NCBI GenBank assembly: GCA_049999765.1
Contig: JBNGIQ010009460.1
Span: 164,630-228,629, forward strand
DNA: 64,000 nucleotides
Direction: 5' to 3'
Origin: Phaeoceros laevis
Lineage: Eukaryota > Anthocerotophyta > Anthocerotopsida > Notothyladales
Position numbers and translations under genes: made by a program
Shown here: positions 41,401 to 52,668 of the stretch, one piece after another
Numbering within the stretch: position 1 is the stretch's first letter
Layout of the letters: every line of letters begins with the position of its first letter
The notes under the pieces: generated by a model
Databases searched by the model: none
What the model saw: only the letters and a program-made list of their open reading frames with translations
Told to the model about the DNA's origin: nothing

Positions 41401-42624
41401 ATGGCAGTGCGCATGAAGCGCGCAGGGTGCGAGGTTGCGTGTTCCGGAGCCAAGACGATGAGGATCAGCGGGGATGTGTGGCCCGGGAGGCGGGAATGGG
41501 AGGAGGAGATGGAAGGGGAGGGGGAGAGGCAGCTGCTACCTGGCCTGCCTCACCATTTGGCCATGGAGTGCCTCGCGCAGGTGCCGATGACGGCCCTGTG
41601 GGGAGTGAGCAAGGGTTGGAACAGCCTGCTCGGCTCGCGCTTCTTCCAGCACCTCCGCACCAGGCAGGGGGCGGCAAATCCGACCTGGCTCTATTGCATG
41701 GTGTGCGTGACCGAGGATTGGGAGGAGGAGGTGCCTGGGAGGAAGAAGAGGTTCTTGTGGCTCGCGTATGATCCGCTGCCGGGGACTTGGTACCTGTTGC
41801 CGGAGATGCCGGAGGAGGTGGATTTCCAGCTCTCCAGCCCCGGCCTCATCGGTGTGACCTACTCTGTGCAGACGCTGAGCACCCGGGACAAGCTGTTTGT
41901 GCTGGCCGGGTTGAAGCCGGGGGCAGCGGCAGGGGACCAGCTGCAGCCGGCGCTGGAGGCTCCCTTGGTGTTCGACATCAAGAAGCGTGGTTGGAGCAAG
42001 GGGAGTCCCTTCAAGGTGCCGAGGAAGTGGTGCGCCTGCGGTGTGGCGGACGGGAAGCTGCTCGTTGCCAGCGGGTGCGGGCTGGCGTGGGACGAGAGCG
42101 TGTCTAAGTCCGCGGAGGTTTACGATCCCGAGGAGGATTCGTGGGAGTCTGTTGCGGAAATGAGCACCTCTAAGATGAGCGGGGAGGCCACGAACGCGGT
42201 GAATGTTGGCGGGAAGTTGTATCTGTCCAGCGGGAACGGCATCTTCCTCAAGGCCGGTCTGGTGTTCAACCCTGCCTCGAAGGAGTGGTCCACCATGGGG
42301 GCTGCGCTCAGGCGGGGCTGGCGTCCCAGCACTGTGGCCGTGAACGGCAGCTTCTTCTCCCTGGATGATACCGCCGGCAAGCTGGAAGTGTTCGATGCGG
42401 ACATGGACTGCTGGAAGACATTCTTGGAGGACTCCCGCCTGCAGAAGATGAGGCATCTCACGGCGTGCTTGGGGAAGCTGTGCGGCTCCGTTGCTGTGGG
42501 GGGAGGAGGCAGTGTGCTGCGCATTGTGGATACGCTGGCCTGTCCCCCGACTTTCTTGGACGTGCCGGTTCCTCGAGGCGAGGTGGTGGCCGTGCAAGTT
42601 GCTGATGCAATTCCGATGGCCTGA
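41401..42624 (+). CDS. F-box/kelch-repeat protein, SKIP25-like
   Basis: Single exon, 407 aa. A degenerate F-box sits at residues 47-85 (LLPGLPHHLAMECLAQVP, WGVSKGWNSLLGSRFF). Kelch-type blades follow: WLAYDPLPGTWYLLPEMP, KLFVLAG, VFDIKKRGWSKGSPF, RKWCACGVADGKLLVASGCG, AEVYDPEEDSWESVAEM, NAVNVGGKLYLSSG, VFNPASKEWSTM and a last FDADMDCW. The LLPGLPHHLA opening and order of blades resemble SKIP25, an SCF substrate adaptor of unknown target. The gene is strongly G/C-rich and intronless, and consequently its reverse strand is also open for over 1.2 kb, which is not a gene. The ATG at 41401 is the first in frame; Met5 is an alternative. Confidence 0.85.
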   Translation: MAVRMKRAGCEVACSGAKTMRISGDVWPGRREWEEEMEGEGERQLLPGLPHHLAMECLAQVPMTALWGVSKGWNSLLGSRFFQHLRTRQGAANPTWLYCMVCVTEDWEEEVPGRKKRFLWLAYDPLPGTWYLLPEMPEEVDFQLSSPGLIGVTYSVQTLSTRDKLFVLAGLKPGAAAGDQLQPALEAPLVFDIKKRGWSKGSPFKVPRKWCACGVADGKLLVASGCGLAWDESVSKSAEVYDPEEDSWESVAEMSTSKMSGEATNAVNVGGKLYLSSGNGIFLKAGLVFNPASKEWSTMGAALRRGWRPSTVAVNGSFFSLDDTAGKLEVFDADMDCWKTFLEDSRLQKMRHLTACLGKLCGSVAVGGGGSVLRIVDTLACPPTFLDVPVPRGEVVAVQVADAIPMA

Positions 42625-43228
42625 AGTCGTCGGCGAGAAATGCCTCTGCACCTTTACTTGTTCGTTTTCTATGCCTGTGCCTGTTGCCTCGGATCCAAGC
42701 CGAGTTTCTGGCTCGATGCTGTGCTCGAGCTCGGATGGCTTCACGGGGACATCACATTCGGCTGTCGGATCGAAGAAGCCTGGAGAAGCTGTTGTGCCTT
42801 CAAACACACTGTCTCCTATGAAAGGCGGCTTTTGGAGGCAGAGGCCAGGTGGTGGTTTAAATGTGCGTTGGATATTGTTTCTTTTGCCTGATCTGTTGAG
42901 GGAGACGATGAGACTTGCACAAAGAATGTGTGCGGTTTGTCGGGAATACTTAAAAGCGGCTCACAAGCCTCAAAGAGGTATTTTTTCGTTTGTGTGATTC
43001 TTTCATTGAATCTCACACAATGGCTACTTTCTCCTTGGTATCACTTTAAAACACTCAGTCATGGGCTATTCCAGCGATTGTCACTCTCTCAGTTCCAAGT
43101 TCAGCTTGAATGTGCATCAGGAATTGGAAATGGTGCCTTTGAAATTGCATCTCTCCGCACTTTGGAGATGACCGAGCATAAGAGTGGCCTGCATGCGGTC
43201 CAGTAGGCCATAACACCACAAGAACTTG

Positions 43229-43787
43229 AAGCTAATTGAAGTAAGAGGTCTTGTGGCACTGTAGGAGTAGAAAGCACAGGGCGACACTCACACTTTCAAA
43301 GCATCGTCGCTGTCGGAGATGCCGAGCTCCTTGGCGAGCATTGCTCGGGCCAGGCGCCTCTCCGCTTGCCCGCTCTCTTCCCAACCACATGAAAATAGGT
43401 TGACATCCCGGAAGGAGGAGCTAAACTTGGAGATGACAAAAAATGTTCTTTTCGCCATCTTTGCGATGTTGCTCCTGTAAACTCGCATGCTAAATCTTAC
43501 CCATTGCGAAGACATGTTCCGTGCTGTCCAGCTGCTGGGAAAGGAGGTACTCCCGAATTAGCTCGTTGATCAGGAACTCAAGGTCGGACACGGGTTTCTT
43601 CTTTTGCCCCTGGCCAAAGTCCAATTCCGGAGTCAATTATTGCGTTTTAGCAAAGAGGGGAAAACTTGGACGGAAACCCTAGAGAGCTCACACGTTTCTC
43701 GTCGATGGAGTCGAAAATTTCTGCCCGAATCTTGGCTCGGATTGATCCGAGCACACCACGCCTCTCCAGGACTTCCCTGAGTGCCAT
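43229..43787 (-). CDS. CEP20/FOPNL (FOR20)-like LisH protein
   Basis: Exons 43692-43787, 43501-43609 and 43288-43376 join in phase. The protein starts MALREVLERRGVLGSIRAKIRAE, the FOP/TON1-type N-terminus, and continues with a LisH motif FLINELIREYLLSQQLDSTEHVF and ESGQ...LAKELGISDSD. The LisH-ESG-ELG pattern fits CEP20/FOPNL, which anchors basal bodies and is needed for ciliogenesis, better than plant TON1. The product is only 97 aa if it ends at the TGA at 43288, against about 170 in animals. A donor at AAA/GTGTGAG and an acceptor CCTACAG near 43256 could add a short last exon (CHKTSYFN, stop near 43229). The exact C-terminus is unsettled. Confidence 0.7.
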
Positions 43788-44129
43788 ACCTAGGTTGAGG
43801 AGCAGCAGATTCAATTTCTTGATTCAGAACACATTCCATGGCCACAAATCCCTTCCGGTGTATCGTATCATTCTTTTTTCTGCTAAGGTGAAAGGTGAGT
43901 CCTGTAATTCTTGCCTATGTTATGATCTGCCATGCTTCCCGGCCTGATGGCAGGGTAAGATTTGTTTTCAGCTCGTACTGTGCAGATACCAGCGGAGAGC
44001 AAGGTCGGCAAGGAAGAAGGCTTCTTTCTTGACACGTAGCAACAGAACGCTACTCTACTGGCTGCTGCCTTAACGTCCGCCTCGTTTGCTTGTTTGCTTT
44101 TAACAGCCTAACGGAGCGAGCTGCTGGCA

Positions 44130-44900
44130 ATGGAGCGCCTCCGGAGCGTGGTTACCCTTCTCCTGCTGTTGGCTGTTCTTCTCGCGCAGAGTGCCACCGC
44201 CGAGTCGAAGGGCGCCCGGCCCATCACTGTAAGCCTGCTACCTGCTAGGCTTTTCCAGGGACTGATTCGGGTCGCTGGGTTTTGTAGCTCGCGATGGTTG
44301 TTGTGCCACCAGGCCAGATTGTTCCTGAGGTGCTCTCTTAACCATTCTCCTGGTGGTTCCGCAGGATTCGGAAGTGAGGAGCAGGAAGGTGAAGTGCCTT
44401 GAGGAGATCAACAAGTACGACAATTGATTGCAGTATGTGCTCAGTAGGTTGCTGTGGTGGGTTTGATGCTAACTGGCTGAAGATTTCTGCATGCAGTGGC
44501 ATGTGGGGAATCAGGTGCAAAGCATCGCCTATCGACAGAGAGAACTGTGCCCTGAGATGCGTGTCTGCAGCATGTTACCACTTGCTCTACGCAGATGATC
44601 CAGTACTGCCTTTCTACTTTCCTAAACAAACTCCCTCTCCTGCTGTGTGGTATAGTTGGTTTGCTGCCTCTTCTTGTTGTTAAATGTTTCGACTTACTTC
44701 GCAGCTCGAAGAGGGAGAGGTGGAATTCCACCGCGGTCGAGACTTCAGGATGTGTGTGCGCAGGTGAGCTGCACAGAGAACTAGCCTGCCTCTGTGCATT
44801 GATGAGCTGCCTTTAGGTGGTTGGGGTTACTGACTTCGTCCCTCTATTTCGCAGGGAATCAAAAGGCTTACCTTTGTCTTTAGAAAGCTTGTACGACTGA
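44130..44900 (+). CDS. Small secreted Cys-rich protein (possibly DUF4787)
   Basis: Five exons in phase: 44130-44228, 44365-44414, 44497-44602, 44705-44763 and 44855-44900, 119 aa. The N-terminus is a typical signal peptide (MERLRSVVTLLLLLAVLLAQ, Ala-rich cleavage zone). The mature part has regularly spaced Cys: KCLEEIN, GIRCKASP, RENCALRCVSAACY and FRMC, followed by an acidic LEEGEVEFHRGRDF. The pattern C..(R)C.S..CY...Y..D.LE.GE reminds me of the eukaryote-wide DUF4787 group, but I am not certain. No function is known. The third exon's donor (CCA/GTACTG) and the second exon's donor (AA/GTACGA) were chosen because only they keep the frame. Confidence 0.6.
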
Positions 44901-45189
44901 CAGCTACTCCGTTTTCAAGTGGAAGCGAAGCCAACCTGTCCCTGAAACGATTGCATGTGGCGGAGTACCGAGCTGTAAGTGTGTGTATACGCAGTAGAAC
45001 AAGGAAGACGACAACCACCGTACAATGGTACAGCCAAGCAAACCTTCATACTCCGTCATGTTCCTTCTTACGAGTGCAGCAACATGCGGATTCCAGCCAC
45101 TCTACAGTTGCAGCATCTTGCTGTTACCCTAAAAACTTTTTCTAACGGTAATGATTGTTGCTTCACAGCTTGTATTTTTTAAGGGCTTC
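44901..45189. other. Short intergenic stretch
   Basis: Likely 3' UTR of the Cys-rich gene. Nothing else recognised. Confidence 0.5.
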
Positions 45190-45835
45190 CCAGTCTTTGT
45201 GGCTCTCATCTACTGGTCGTTCTCCAATCCTATAGTTCTTTACGTAATCAGTCAGAGTCCAACCTAGCTTCGATCTGGTGAGGAATCCATCCATATATGG
45301 CGCAAGTGTAGACAAAACGAACGTGTCTGGCTTCTTTGAGGCTGCATTAAATCGTGTATGGATTCAATTGTAAGGAAAATTGCACACCGTCTTTTCTGGA
45401 GATTCGCCAATGATGAGCATGTTGTCTGGTGAGAACCCAGACGGAAAACGTTGCAGGATCCGCTTCAAAGGATTCATGCCTTACACATGGGTCGCGTTGC
45501 CAAATTGTCCTTTCACGACGTTGGTCAGCTGGCACTGTTTCCCATCCCAGATGAAGGCCAAGTTTCTGACAAAGGACTTCGGAGCAAATTCTTCTCTAGC
45601 TTCAACATGTAACAAATTTCGAGCGAGTCGATAGTAGACTACACCGCTACTGCAAAGTTCGGGCCACACAAATTCCAGCAGCTCGCGTAGCCCGGGCGAC
45701 AGTACGCAATCGTATCCCCCACCATGATGTGTGGTCCATCTGGTACTAGCTCGCCTGCGCACCTGCGATCGATCAAGACTCCATTAAGATCAAACACAAG
45801 TAGTGACCGCTTCGTGTTAGGGCTCCTCAGGCTCC
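45190..45835 (-). pseudogene. FCP1/NIF-type HAD phosphatase remnant
   Basis: The minus strand preserves scattered pieces of a C-terminal-domain phosphatase-like HAD protein in the right order. They are LLVFDLNGVLIDR near 45800 (the D.NG.L motif, where catalytic members have DLDETL), SPGLRELLEFVW, LAFIWDGKQC, PDNMLIIGESPEKTVCNFP (normally DDSP) and YMDGFL..SKLGWTLTDYVK. These lie in several frames with stops between, and splice sites do not obviously rejoin them. The first motif has lost the catalytic Asp pair, as in plant NIF-domain relatives of unknown function. It could be a poorly resolved gene, but decay is more likely. Confidence 0.5.
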
Positions 45836-46200
45836 CGAGTTCGCCCCTCTTCCTTTTGATCGAAGAAGCACCTCACTAAGCTCGTGCTTCCGCACCTCAC
45901 TAAGCTTCCCTGCCTCCGTCTCTTTAGTAACACACTTTTGATCGTTTTTGTGACATGATGTCCTAAATTTGGACATACACTGAAAACGAATAGCTCATCT
46001 CTGTAAAATTAGGTGGCGTGGTTTCTCTCCAGAATCTCTCTTACCAAGATGGCCTTCCTGAAACAGGACATTGAAAGGAAGCCTTAGTTGAAGTCTAGGT
46101 ATAGATGCTTCATAGCAACTTGGAGAGCTCACCCCGTCACCTACTTCGTGCCTTCGTGCTTAAGCAACGAGCTCCTCTCTAAAAGCTCCAGAAAGAAGAC

Positions 46201-48479
46201 TCAAGCAATTTTCTCCTTTAATGGTAGGTCGACCCGCAGCCCATCGTAACTCAACTGCACATCGATGCCTTCTTCAACCAACAGTTCCAGAAGCTGCTTG
46301 TTCACAGAATCATGGTCCATCGTGTGCATCATCCCTGTCAAGAACATTATTAGCTTTTTCTAAGAATGGACCCAGCCATACATGTTAAATGTAGGAGGCT
46401 CTGTCTTGATTATACTTCCTACCTGTAAGAAGTGTTCGATTTGGTCGAATTTTACGTACTTCTTCTAGGGCCTAGCCAGTACGTTAATACAAACAACACA
46501 CACCCCCGTAGCCATGAGTGCTCAAACAAGCAAGCACCTGGCTTCCTAACGCATGGATGCTTATCTTGTGGGACCAGTTGTTACCTGTGGTAGACCAAAA
46601 TGGGACACACTTGACTTATCTGGTTTTAAGGCATCCTGTCAATCCACTGCACTTCATTAGCTACCCACCTTTCAAAAACCCACGATCTACCTGCTTTACC
46701 ATTCTGCACCTTGTCAGTGTTGTGGAAGCTCAACGCACCAGTACTAGCAGATCACAGTTCTCCAGCAGTGGGTAAGTGTCCTCTGGGATTTCGCTAACAT
46801 CACTGTAGAGAGACGCCAGAATGCACCGTCACGTTTCAGAACCGAATATCACCTTAAATCGTTGAACTAACAACCTACAATACCAGCAGTTTAAGCTACC
46901 TTATGTAACACATGTCTCCAATCCGAAAGCCAAGTGAACGATAACCTGGTCCGTGCCAGACTGGTAAAGGAATGACCTGGTCCCAGAGTGTCCAGGGTCA
47001 GCTTGCTGGTAAGAGGTACTGGAGCTTCAAAGTGACATACAGCTAACTTACTTCGAGACCGTGAACTTGAAAAGGCTTTTCGTCAATGAGCTTAAATTGT
47101 AACTTGGAAACAGCAGTCCCTGCAGTTATCACACTTGGATTTACCAAGTAGTAATGTGTCTTTGCAAGTACCTGTTCAGCCAGTTGGATATCATTACAGA
47201 CCCTATGAGTGCAAAAATGAAAGAAACAAGAGACTCAATAACTCGTTACGGCCAGCCCCATTAACGCAGGCAATACAGGGAAAAGTCTAGACCTCAACAT
47301 CTCTCTGGGTAACATAGATTGGAATGCATCTTTGAACATTGTTTGTCCAATCTCTCAGGTCATCAAGACCTGGAAAGATATTTTGGAGCGGCAACATCAA
47401 TGTTGGTACAAGGTCAAAAAAGGACACACCAGAGGAAAGAAAGGGAAGGAAGCTTCAACATACCACCAACTGCATCGGCATGAGAATGGGTAATGATAAC
47501 GGAATCAAGGTTTCTTATCCTGCAGAGAGTCGGGGCTGGTCAGTGACTGATGTGGGATGCAAGACAACCCCCTTCGTAAATGGACAGGACAGCCTGGAGC
47601 TATAACTCACCCGTAGTAAGGAAACCACTGCAGGGCACTGTGATAGAAAAACCTGCATAACACCCGTTTAAGACAAAAGAGGGATCTCAGTCCGAGACAC
47701 AGCTAGTACTGATTCCAAATTACAGGACCTGATCATACTTGCCAGCGTCTACAAGAATGTTGAATTTGTTGCCATCTGCTGCGACATAGCGCACCATGAG
47801 GCTAGTATTTCGCCGCCTGTTTCTGTCTCCAGGCTGAACTGCTGCCCAGCACACCTGTTTCAATCATCATAAGTACCAGAGACTACTCAAGTTTCTTCCC
47901 ACAAAGGTGCGAGATGCTCAGGCAGCACTCCACCGCAACATGTGCTACCACCCACCTAGCTTGTGTTCAAGCAATGAACACCGAACCACAGCCTGATCCA
48001 CTGAACCCACTGATGTCTGCAGCTATGCCTCGCCTAATGTCATTTTCTCTTCCACAGTAATACCAGCATTGTGATGGCATGCCCAAATATTTCATCGCGA
48101 ACTTCCTTCAGGAGGTGAAGTTACTCACTGGACACTTCCTCAAATTGCTGGTCAGACAACTGACGCGAGGAACCCCCTCGCTAGTCCCCGATCCTAGGAA
48201 AATGATGTGTGACTTATCGAACTCAGTTGTTGGATCAGATTGCTGAACACCCAAAATACCATCCACCCACCGATTGGCGCTTGTCGGATTCGACTCAGCC
48301 TGAACGCGGGGAGAATGATATTGTGCATTCTGTGACCATGAGTTGACGTAATTCAACAGAAAAGTGTGAGAGGGCCACCTTCGACGTCTCAGCAGGTCGT
48401 TGAGCAGCTGACAAGACGGTGGGAAAAGAAGCTTGTCGTCTTTCACTCCAAAAAACTTGTGCTGCTCCGCGCTTGACAT
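46201..48479 (-). CDS. Metallo-beta-lactamase-fold hydrolase (PhnP/C777.06c-like)
   Basis: Eleven exons: 48129-48479, 47739-47854, 47611-47652, 47464-47519, 47293-47369, 47052-47171, 46900-46976, 46739-46802, 46585-46635, 46423-46471 and 46201-46334, all in phase, 378 aa. Landmarks of this MBL subfamily are FLGSGTSEGVPRVSC, CPVCWAAVQPGDRNRR, ILVDAGKFFYHS, the metal site THSHADAVGGLDDLRDW, VWHGPGYRSLGFRIG, ISDVSEIPE, SHFGL and GMMHTMDHDSVNKQL. It should bind two metal ions. Homologues are annotated as putative hydrolases, related to bacterial PhnP phosphodiesterases. The N-terminal ~90 aa are not conserved. The start at 48479 is the first in-frame ATG. The frame is open above it, and an ATG at 48597 in another frame begins a transit-peptide-like stretch. 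Confidence 0.88.
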
Positions 48480-48679
48480 GCCTAGCGCACCAAGGCACTG
48501 ACAGTGGAGGAGACGGCTGCCGGAGCAAGGTCGACAAAAGTTTCTCCAACATTCGGTCTGCCAGGCCGTAAGTACTAGCGCCTGGTAAGGATTGCATTGC
48601 CTCCCAAGAAGGTACAGCAGCACCTCGTCAAGCGGCAAGTCCGAGATCAGCAGACAAGAATTTCTACCTTACCTAGCCC

Positions 48680-49560
48680 ACTGGCAGTAGGAGATCCAGG
48701 AGAAAACCAAAAGCAGACCAAGCCCAGGATCTCGAGCCAAGGATGCTCACTTTTTGATGCTCTCTTTTAATAAGTTGATTAACCGTATCATAGGGGCTTC
48801 ATGTCACATGTTCGGGGTGCAAGTACCGGAGAGCTGCCTGGCTAGGCTGCATCAGCTGGAGCTGGCGTGCTACACACCTCTAAGTACGATTGACAAATGG
48901 AGATACTCCTGCAGCTGGAGCTGGCGTGACACTAACCAGTAAGAACGGTTGGCGAGCGGGCAATTTGGGGGAGGAATGATGTTTATTTATTGTGTCTGGG
49001 GTGAGAACTGAACTGGAGCTGCTGTGATTTGAGTAGTGCCAGGACACATCTAAGACAGCATTGGCATGGAGATGCTTCCTGTGCTGTTTCAGTGCAATAG
49101 GAGAAAGCTGAGACGCGTTACCTCTTCAACTTTTTGCAGGACATGTCTAGGAAGTTCAAGGCCTCAATGCAGCCAATACAGCATGTTCCAGCAGATTTTA
49201 CCTCACATGATGACTCGGGTCTCAATTAAGAGCCGTCAAATCACCTGCTACCACCGCCTGGCTGGTTTGTCCAACAACCCTCTCCGGTTTCCTCGGAAAA
49301 ACACAGATTTCTACAAAACCTTGAGCTGAGGAGCGGTAACTACGTCTCCTACAGGTCCTTCCATGGTGACATGCAACTGCTGACTCACAGCATTTCTTTT
49401 CTTGTGAGCAACAGAGACACCAGTGTCATTATTACAAGAGTTAGCTAAACGTCAACACCGGAAACACGGGACCAAGTGAGCAATACCCTCCAAGGCTCTA
49501 GGATAGCCCTTTCCTGCCCAGCAGCTCCAACCACCTTGCGACAAGGTGATTCACTTCTTG
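48680..49560. other. Intergenic, no gene seen
   Basis: A phrase CAGCTGGAGCTGGCGTG occurs twice (48848 and 48912). No coding unit is recognised. The right end is the 3' flank of the ATP synthase gene. Confidence 0.5.
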
Positions 49561-49614
49561 AACAGTGAGTGCTTGCCATCCATCCACCCACCACGCATGC
49601 ACCGCCACTACTGC

Positions 49615-50955
49615 TCAGATGCCCAAGGCGGCCTTCAATGCACTGTGCACCTCAAGCCCAATCTGGGCTTCTGCTTTTTCAAGGTCTGTAGAGGCTGAAT
49701 TTATCTTCTGAGCATACTCTGCCTCACCCTTCCTGACTTCCTCAGGATCAAACCTATCCAAAGGTATAGCTTCGATTGCCACAACATCTGCAACCGAGTT
49801 AGCATGGACAAAAGCGAATCCACTGCTCACAAAGTACTGTTTGACCTCAGTGCCCTCGTGCACTGAAAGAACACCTGGCTTCAGCTCTGCAATGGTGGGT
49901 ACATGACCAGGAAGCACTCCCATCTGTCCTGCAGTTGAAGGGACAATGACCATATCTACCTGCCAAAAGCCAGAAAATATTGCATATGAATACGGTGCTA
50001 GTTTAGAGTGTAATTCAGGTCTCTCCAGCTGCGGACAATGGACGGTGCAGCTCAGATATCTACCTGAACCTCATCACTTAATGACCCCAGAGACGACTTT
50101 TCAGAAAAAGCTGGACAGCAGGAACCATGCAACTCAACTAACACAGGGTCATTTCTGCCAGGTCAAACCCTGAAAGGCTACTACAGTCAATCATTCCCCG
50201 AAAACTACAGCTGATGACATCCATGTCAGTGAAGCAGGGAGACAGTGTGGTCAGCAGCAGCAGTGACATGTCCCTTCCTCCAACCCTAAGCTTCGCAGAA
50301 AGGCAACAATGGGCATCTTTTCTGAGTCGTCGTTCTCTGCAATGCACATAGGGTTTCGTGGCAATTCTATATGTGCCGGCATCCTGAATCAACTTCAGCA
50401 TTCACGCCAAAGCATCAGGCCTGTAATGTGGACTTCATCCAGGACACATGTCTCACATCTCCCTGTATACATGTCTTCTGACTATCGCAACTCCACAGAA
50501 CAAGGTGGCTTCAGGAGCAGGCGCAAGCTACCATGGCCGAATAAAGGCTTATGCAACGAGTGTCCCAGTGAGGCTCTGCCTGCAATGCTACACACTCCTC
50601 GACGTACATCCAACCTACAGAACCTCCACACTGACAGAACCAAGACGAAGAGAGACAAATGCTTGCCAGGTCAAGGATTAGGATCACTCACTTCCTTGCC
50701 TTCCACCTCCACCGAGTACGGCAGCACGAAATTGAGAGTCAGCTTCGTAGGGATGTTGGCCGGCACAGGCGGTCGTGGTTTGAGGAAGTTGGAGGGAAGC
50801 TTGGGCAGATCCAAGCTGGGAGCCACCTTCTTCCAGGCGGCTTTAAACTCTTCCGAGAGTCCCGAACTAGCAATCGTGGCGGGTGCACCATCCGCAAACC
50901 CCCGCCGAGTTACCGCAACATACAGAGCTCGGGCACTCCGCAACCGTGTCATCAT
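49615..50955 (-). CDS. Mitochondrial ATP synthase F1 delta subunit (bacterial epsilon homologue)
   Basis: Two exons, 50692-50955 and 49615-49959, join in phase 0 across a 732-bp intron to give 202 aa. An Arg/Ala-rich presequence ([20 protein letters not shown]) targets mitochondria. The mature part has the plant delta-prime pattern: [34 protein letters not shown], then [33 protein letters not shown] and a C-terminal helical hairpin ([30 protein letters not shown]). It forms part of the central stalk. The donor is GAA/GTGAGT and the acceptor TTGGCAG/GTAGAT. Confidence 0.95.
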
Positions 50956-51206
50956 CTTGCTCGTTCCCTGCCTTCGCCCTGCCTCAGTCGGCAGATCCTA
51001 GACCTCCACCTCCAACCCCTCCGACGAGCTCGACGGACTCGCAAGAGTGCAAACCAGAGTCCAGACTGGTCAGGTGCAAAAGAGTTTCATTTCCTCCCAC
51101 TATCCTTCGTGGTTCCGTTGGTTGAACTTGGTTCATTTGCCGGGGCCCTCAACTTAGCATTTCCCTTTCGTTTCCGTAAACACCTGGGCAGCGTTTTGGG
51201 GCAGCG
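50956..51206. promoter_or_regulatory. 250-bp bidirectional promoter region
   Basis: The ATP synthase delta gene (-) and mitochondrial L28 gene (+) start only 251 bp apart, so both promoters and 5' leaders must share this segment. No TATA box is evident. Sharing is inferred from geometry. Confidence 0.6.
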
Positions 51207-51755
51207 ATGGCCACCAGGATTATCATGAACAGAGCGCAGCGTGGGATCTACGCCGGAAGGCACATTCGATATGGCAACCAAGTGAGTGAAGACGGAGGTA
51301 ACAAGTAAGCTCCCAGCTCTTAGCACCCGTTTTCTCCACCAGTGATCTCTAAGGGATGGCTGCTCACGGTGGCGATTTACAGGACGAGGCGGTCGTGGAA
51401 ACCTAATGTGCAGAAGAAGCGATTGTTCAGCTTGATTCTCGACCGTCACATCAAAGTGGACGTGACAACGCATGCGCTGCGATGCATAGACAAGAAAGGC
51501 GGCATCGATGAATACCTGCTAGGAATTCCGGAGAAGAAGCTTGACAGCCAGAGGGCAATTTTCTGGAGACGGGAGATAGCAGCAGTTTTCAACAAATCAG
51601 GCAAGACCGAGCCGAGGGTTCCAGCAGCATTGAAGCGGCTGGAGGAGGAGCTTACGAAAATGAAGCTCGAGGCTGAAGCAGGGAAAACAAAGAGTGCTCC
51701 ACCAGGGGGTAAGGAAGGTAGGAACTCTACAGGTCAAACATTTTCACGGGTCTAA
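51207..51755 (+). CDS. Mitochondrial ribosomal protein bL28m
   Basis: Two exons, 51207-51304 and 51383-51755, joining AA/G across GTAAGC...TTACAG, 156 aa. Family motifs: RAQRGIYAGRHIRYGNQVSE, GGNKTRRSWKPNVQKKRLFS, HIKVDVTTHALRCIDKKGGI, DEYLLGIPEKKL. This matches the plant mitochondrial L28 form, with a short N-terminus and a Lys/Glu-rich tail, rather than plastid L28. It is part of the large mitochondrial ribosomal subunit. The start is the ATG at 51207; Met7 is also possible. Confidence 0.93.
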
Positions 51756-52668
51756 ATTCGGTTGCTTCTACTCGTGGAGTTAACTTCAGCTCGTCATATC
51801 AAACACGCCCGAGGCGTCAAATCAAGGCTGCATACTAAAGAGGCTCTTCTCAGCGCTGCCTGAATGTCACATTTCCAGCGTGTTTCCACGCCCTTCTGCA
51901 AATAGGAGAAGCTTTCTTCTGGCAAGGTTGTGATTGTTTCAGGAAAAATATACTGGAACGTTGAGCTGTCCACTTGACGGGATCAGCCAATGCAGAGAAG
52001 TAGACATGTGGGGTGCATTGCAGTAGGAGTTACCGCTGGTGCTGAGCAGGACCTCTTGCCTTGCCCGGTTTGCCCAAATGTAGGTTGCAGGAGTCAGATA
52101 CCAGGCACTCCTGCAAACCAGGTTCATCGTCCCCAGGACGTTATGCAGTTGAAGTTGGACCAGTGCTGTAAATTACTTTCAAATTCAACTTGGTCCTATT
52201 ATCTTCTGAAATGACTCGACCGACTGCCACTATGTATGTTATTGTTTAACTTGTCGAATGATGTCAAGCCTCACACACAGGCAGGCGAGGCCGAGCAACC
52301 GCAGCCAAGACAACGAGCTAGGGCCACACAGAACGTATCTCACCATAGTTTCGAAGGCTGGTAATTCCAGGTGACAGCTATCAATCACGCAACACATATT
52401 CTTGACATAGGAACCGTGTACATATACATGAAGGCTCTGGAAGTTTTGTGCATGTTTGCATACTCCTGACTGGTGGAGAGAGGCTGACAGCTTCACAAAA
52501 GTGATCAGTGTCTAGACATATTACAATGAGATTGAGGAGAGTACGGCAGAAGAGTTCCGCATTACAAGCAGGGGGTGGTCCAGATTCTACAACTACACAA
52601 GGAGTTGCAAGACATTTGAAGCTGAACGCGTGCTTCCAATGTCAGCAGTGCTGGCCTAAATTCCCGAC
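51756..52668. other. Intergenic between convergent genes
   Basis: 3' flanks of L28 (+) and PsaH (-). No gene recognised. Confidence 0.5.

Noticed and set aside
41536-42807. 423-aa minus-strand open frame over the kelch gene
   Set aside because: The sense strand has clear kelch and F-box motifs and G/C-rich third positions, which suppress stops in antisense. The antisense protein has no recognisable pattern.
42640-43206. Open frames just downstream of the kelch gene
   Set aside because: They fall in the expected 3' UTR and spacer, and no domain or splice structure supports them.
45481-45762. Intact short protein gene on the minus strand
   Set aside because: The 93-aa frame is one piece of the FCP1/NIF-like remnant. 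The start codon is not conserved and the adjoining domain parts are in other frames.
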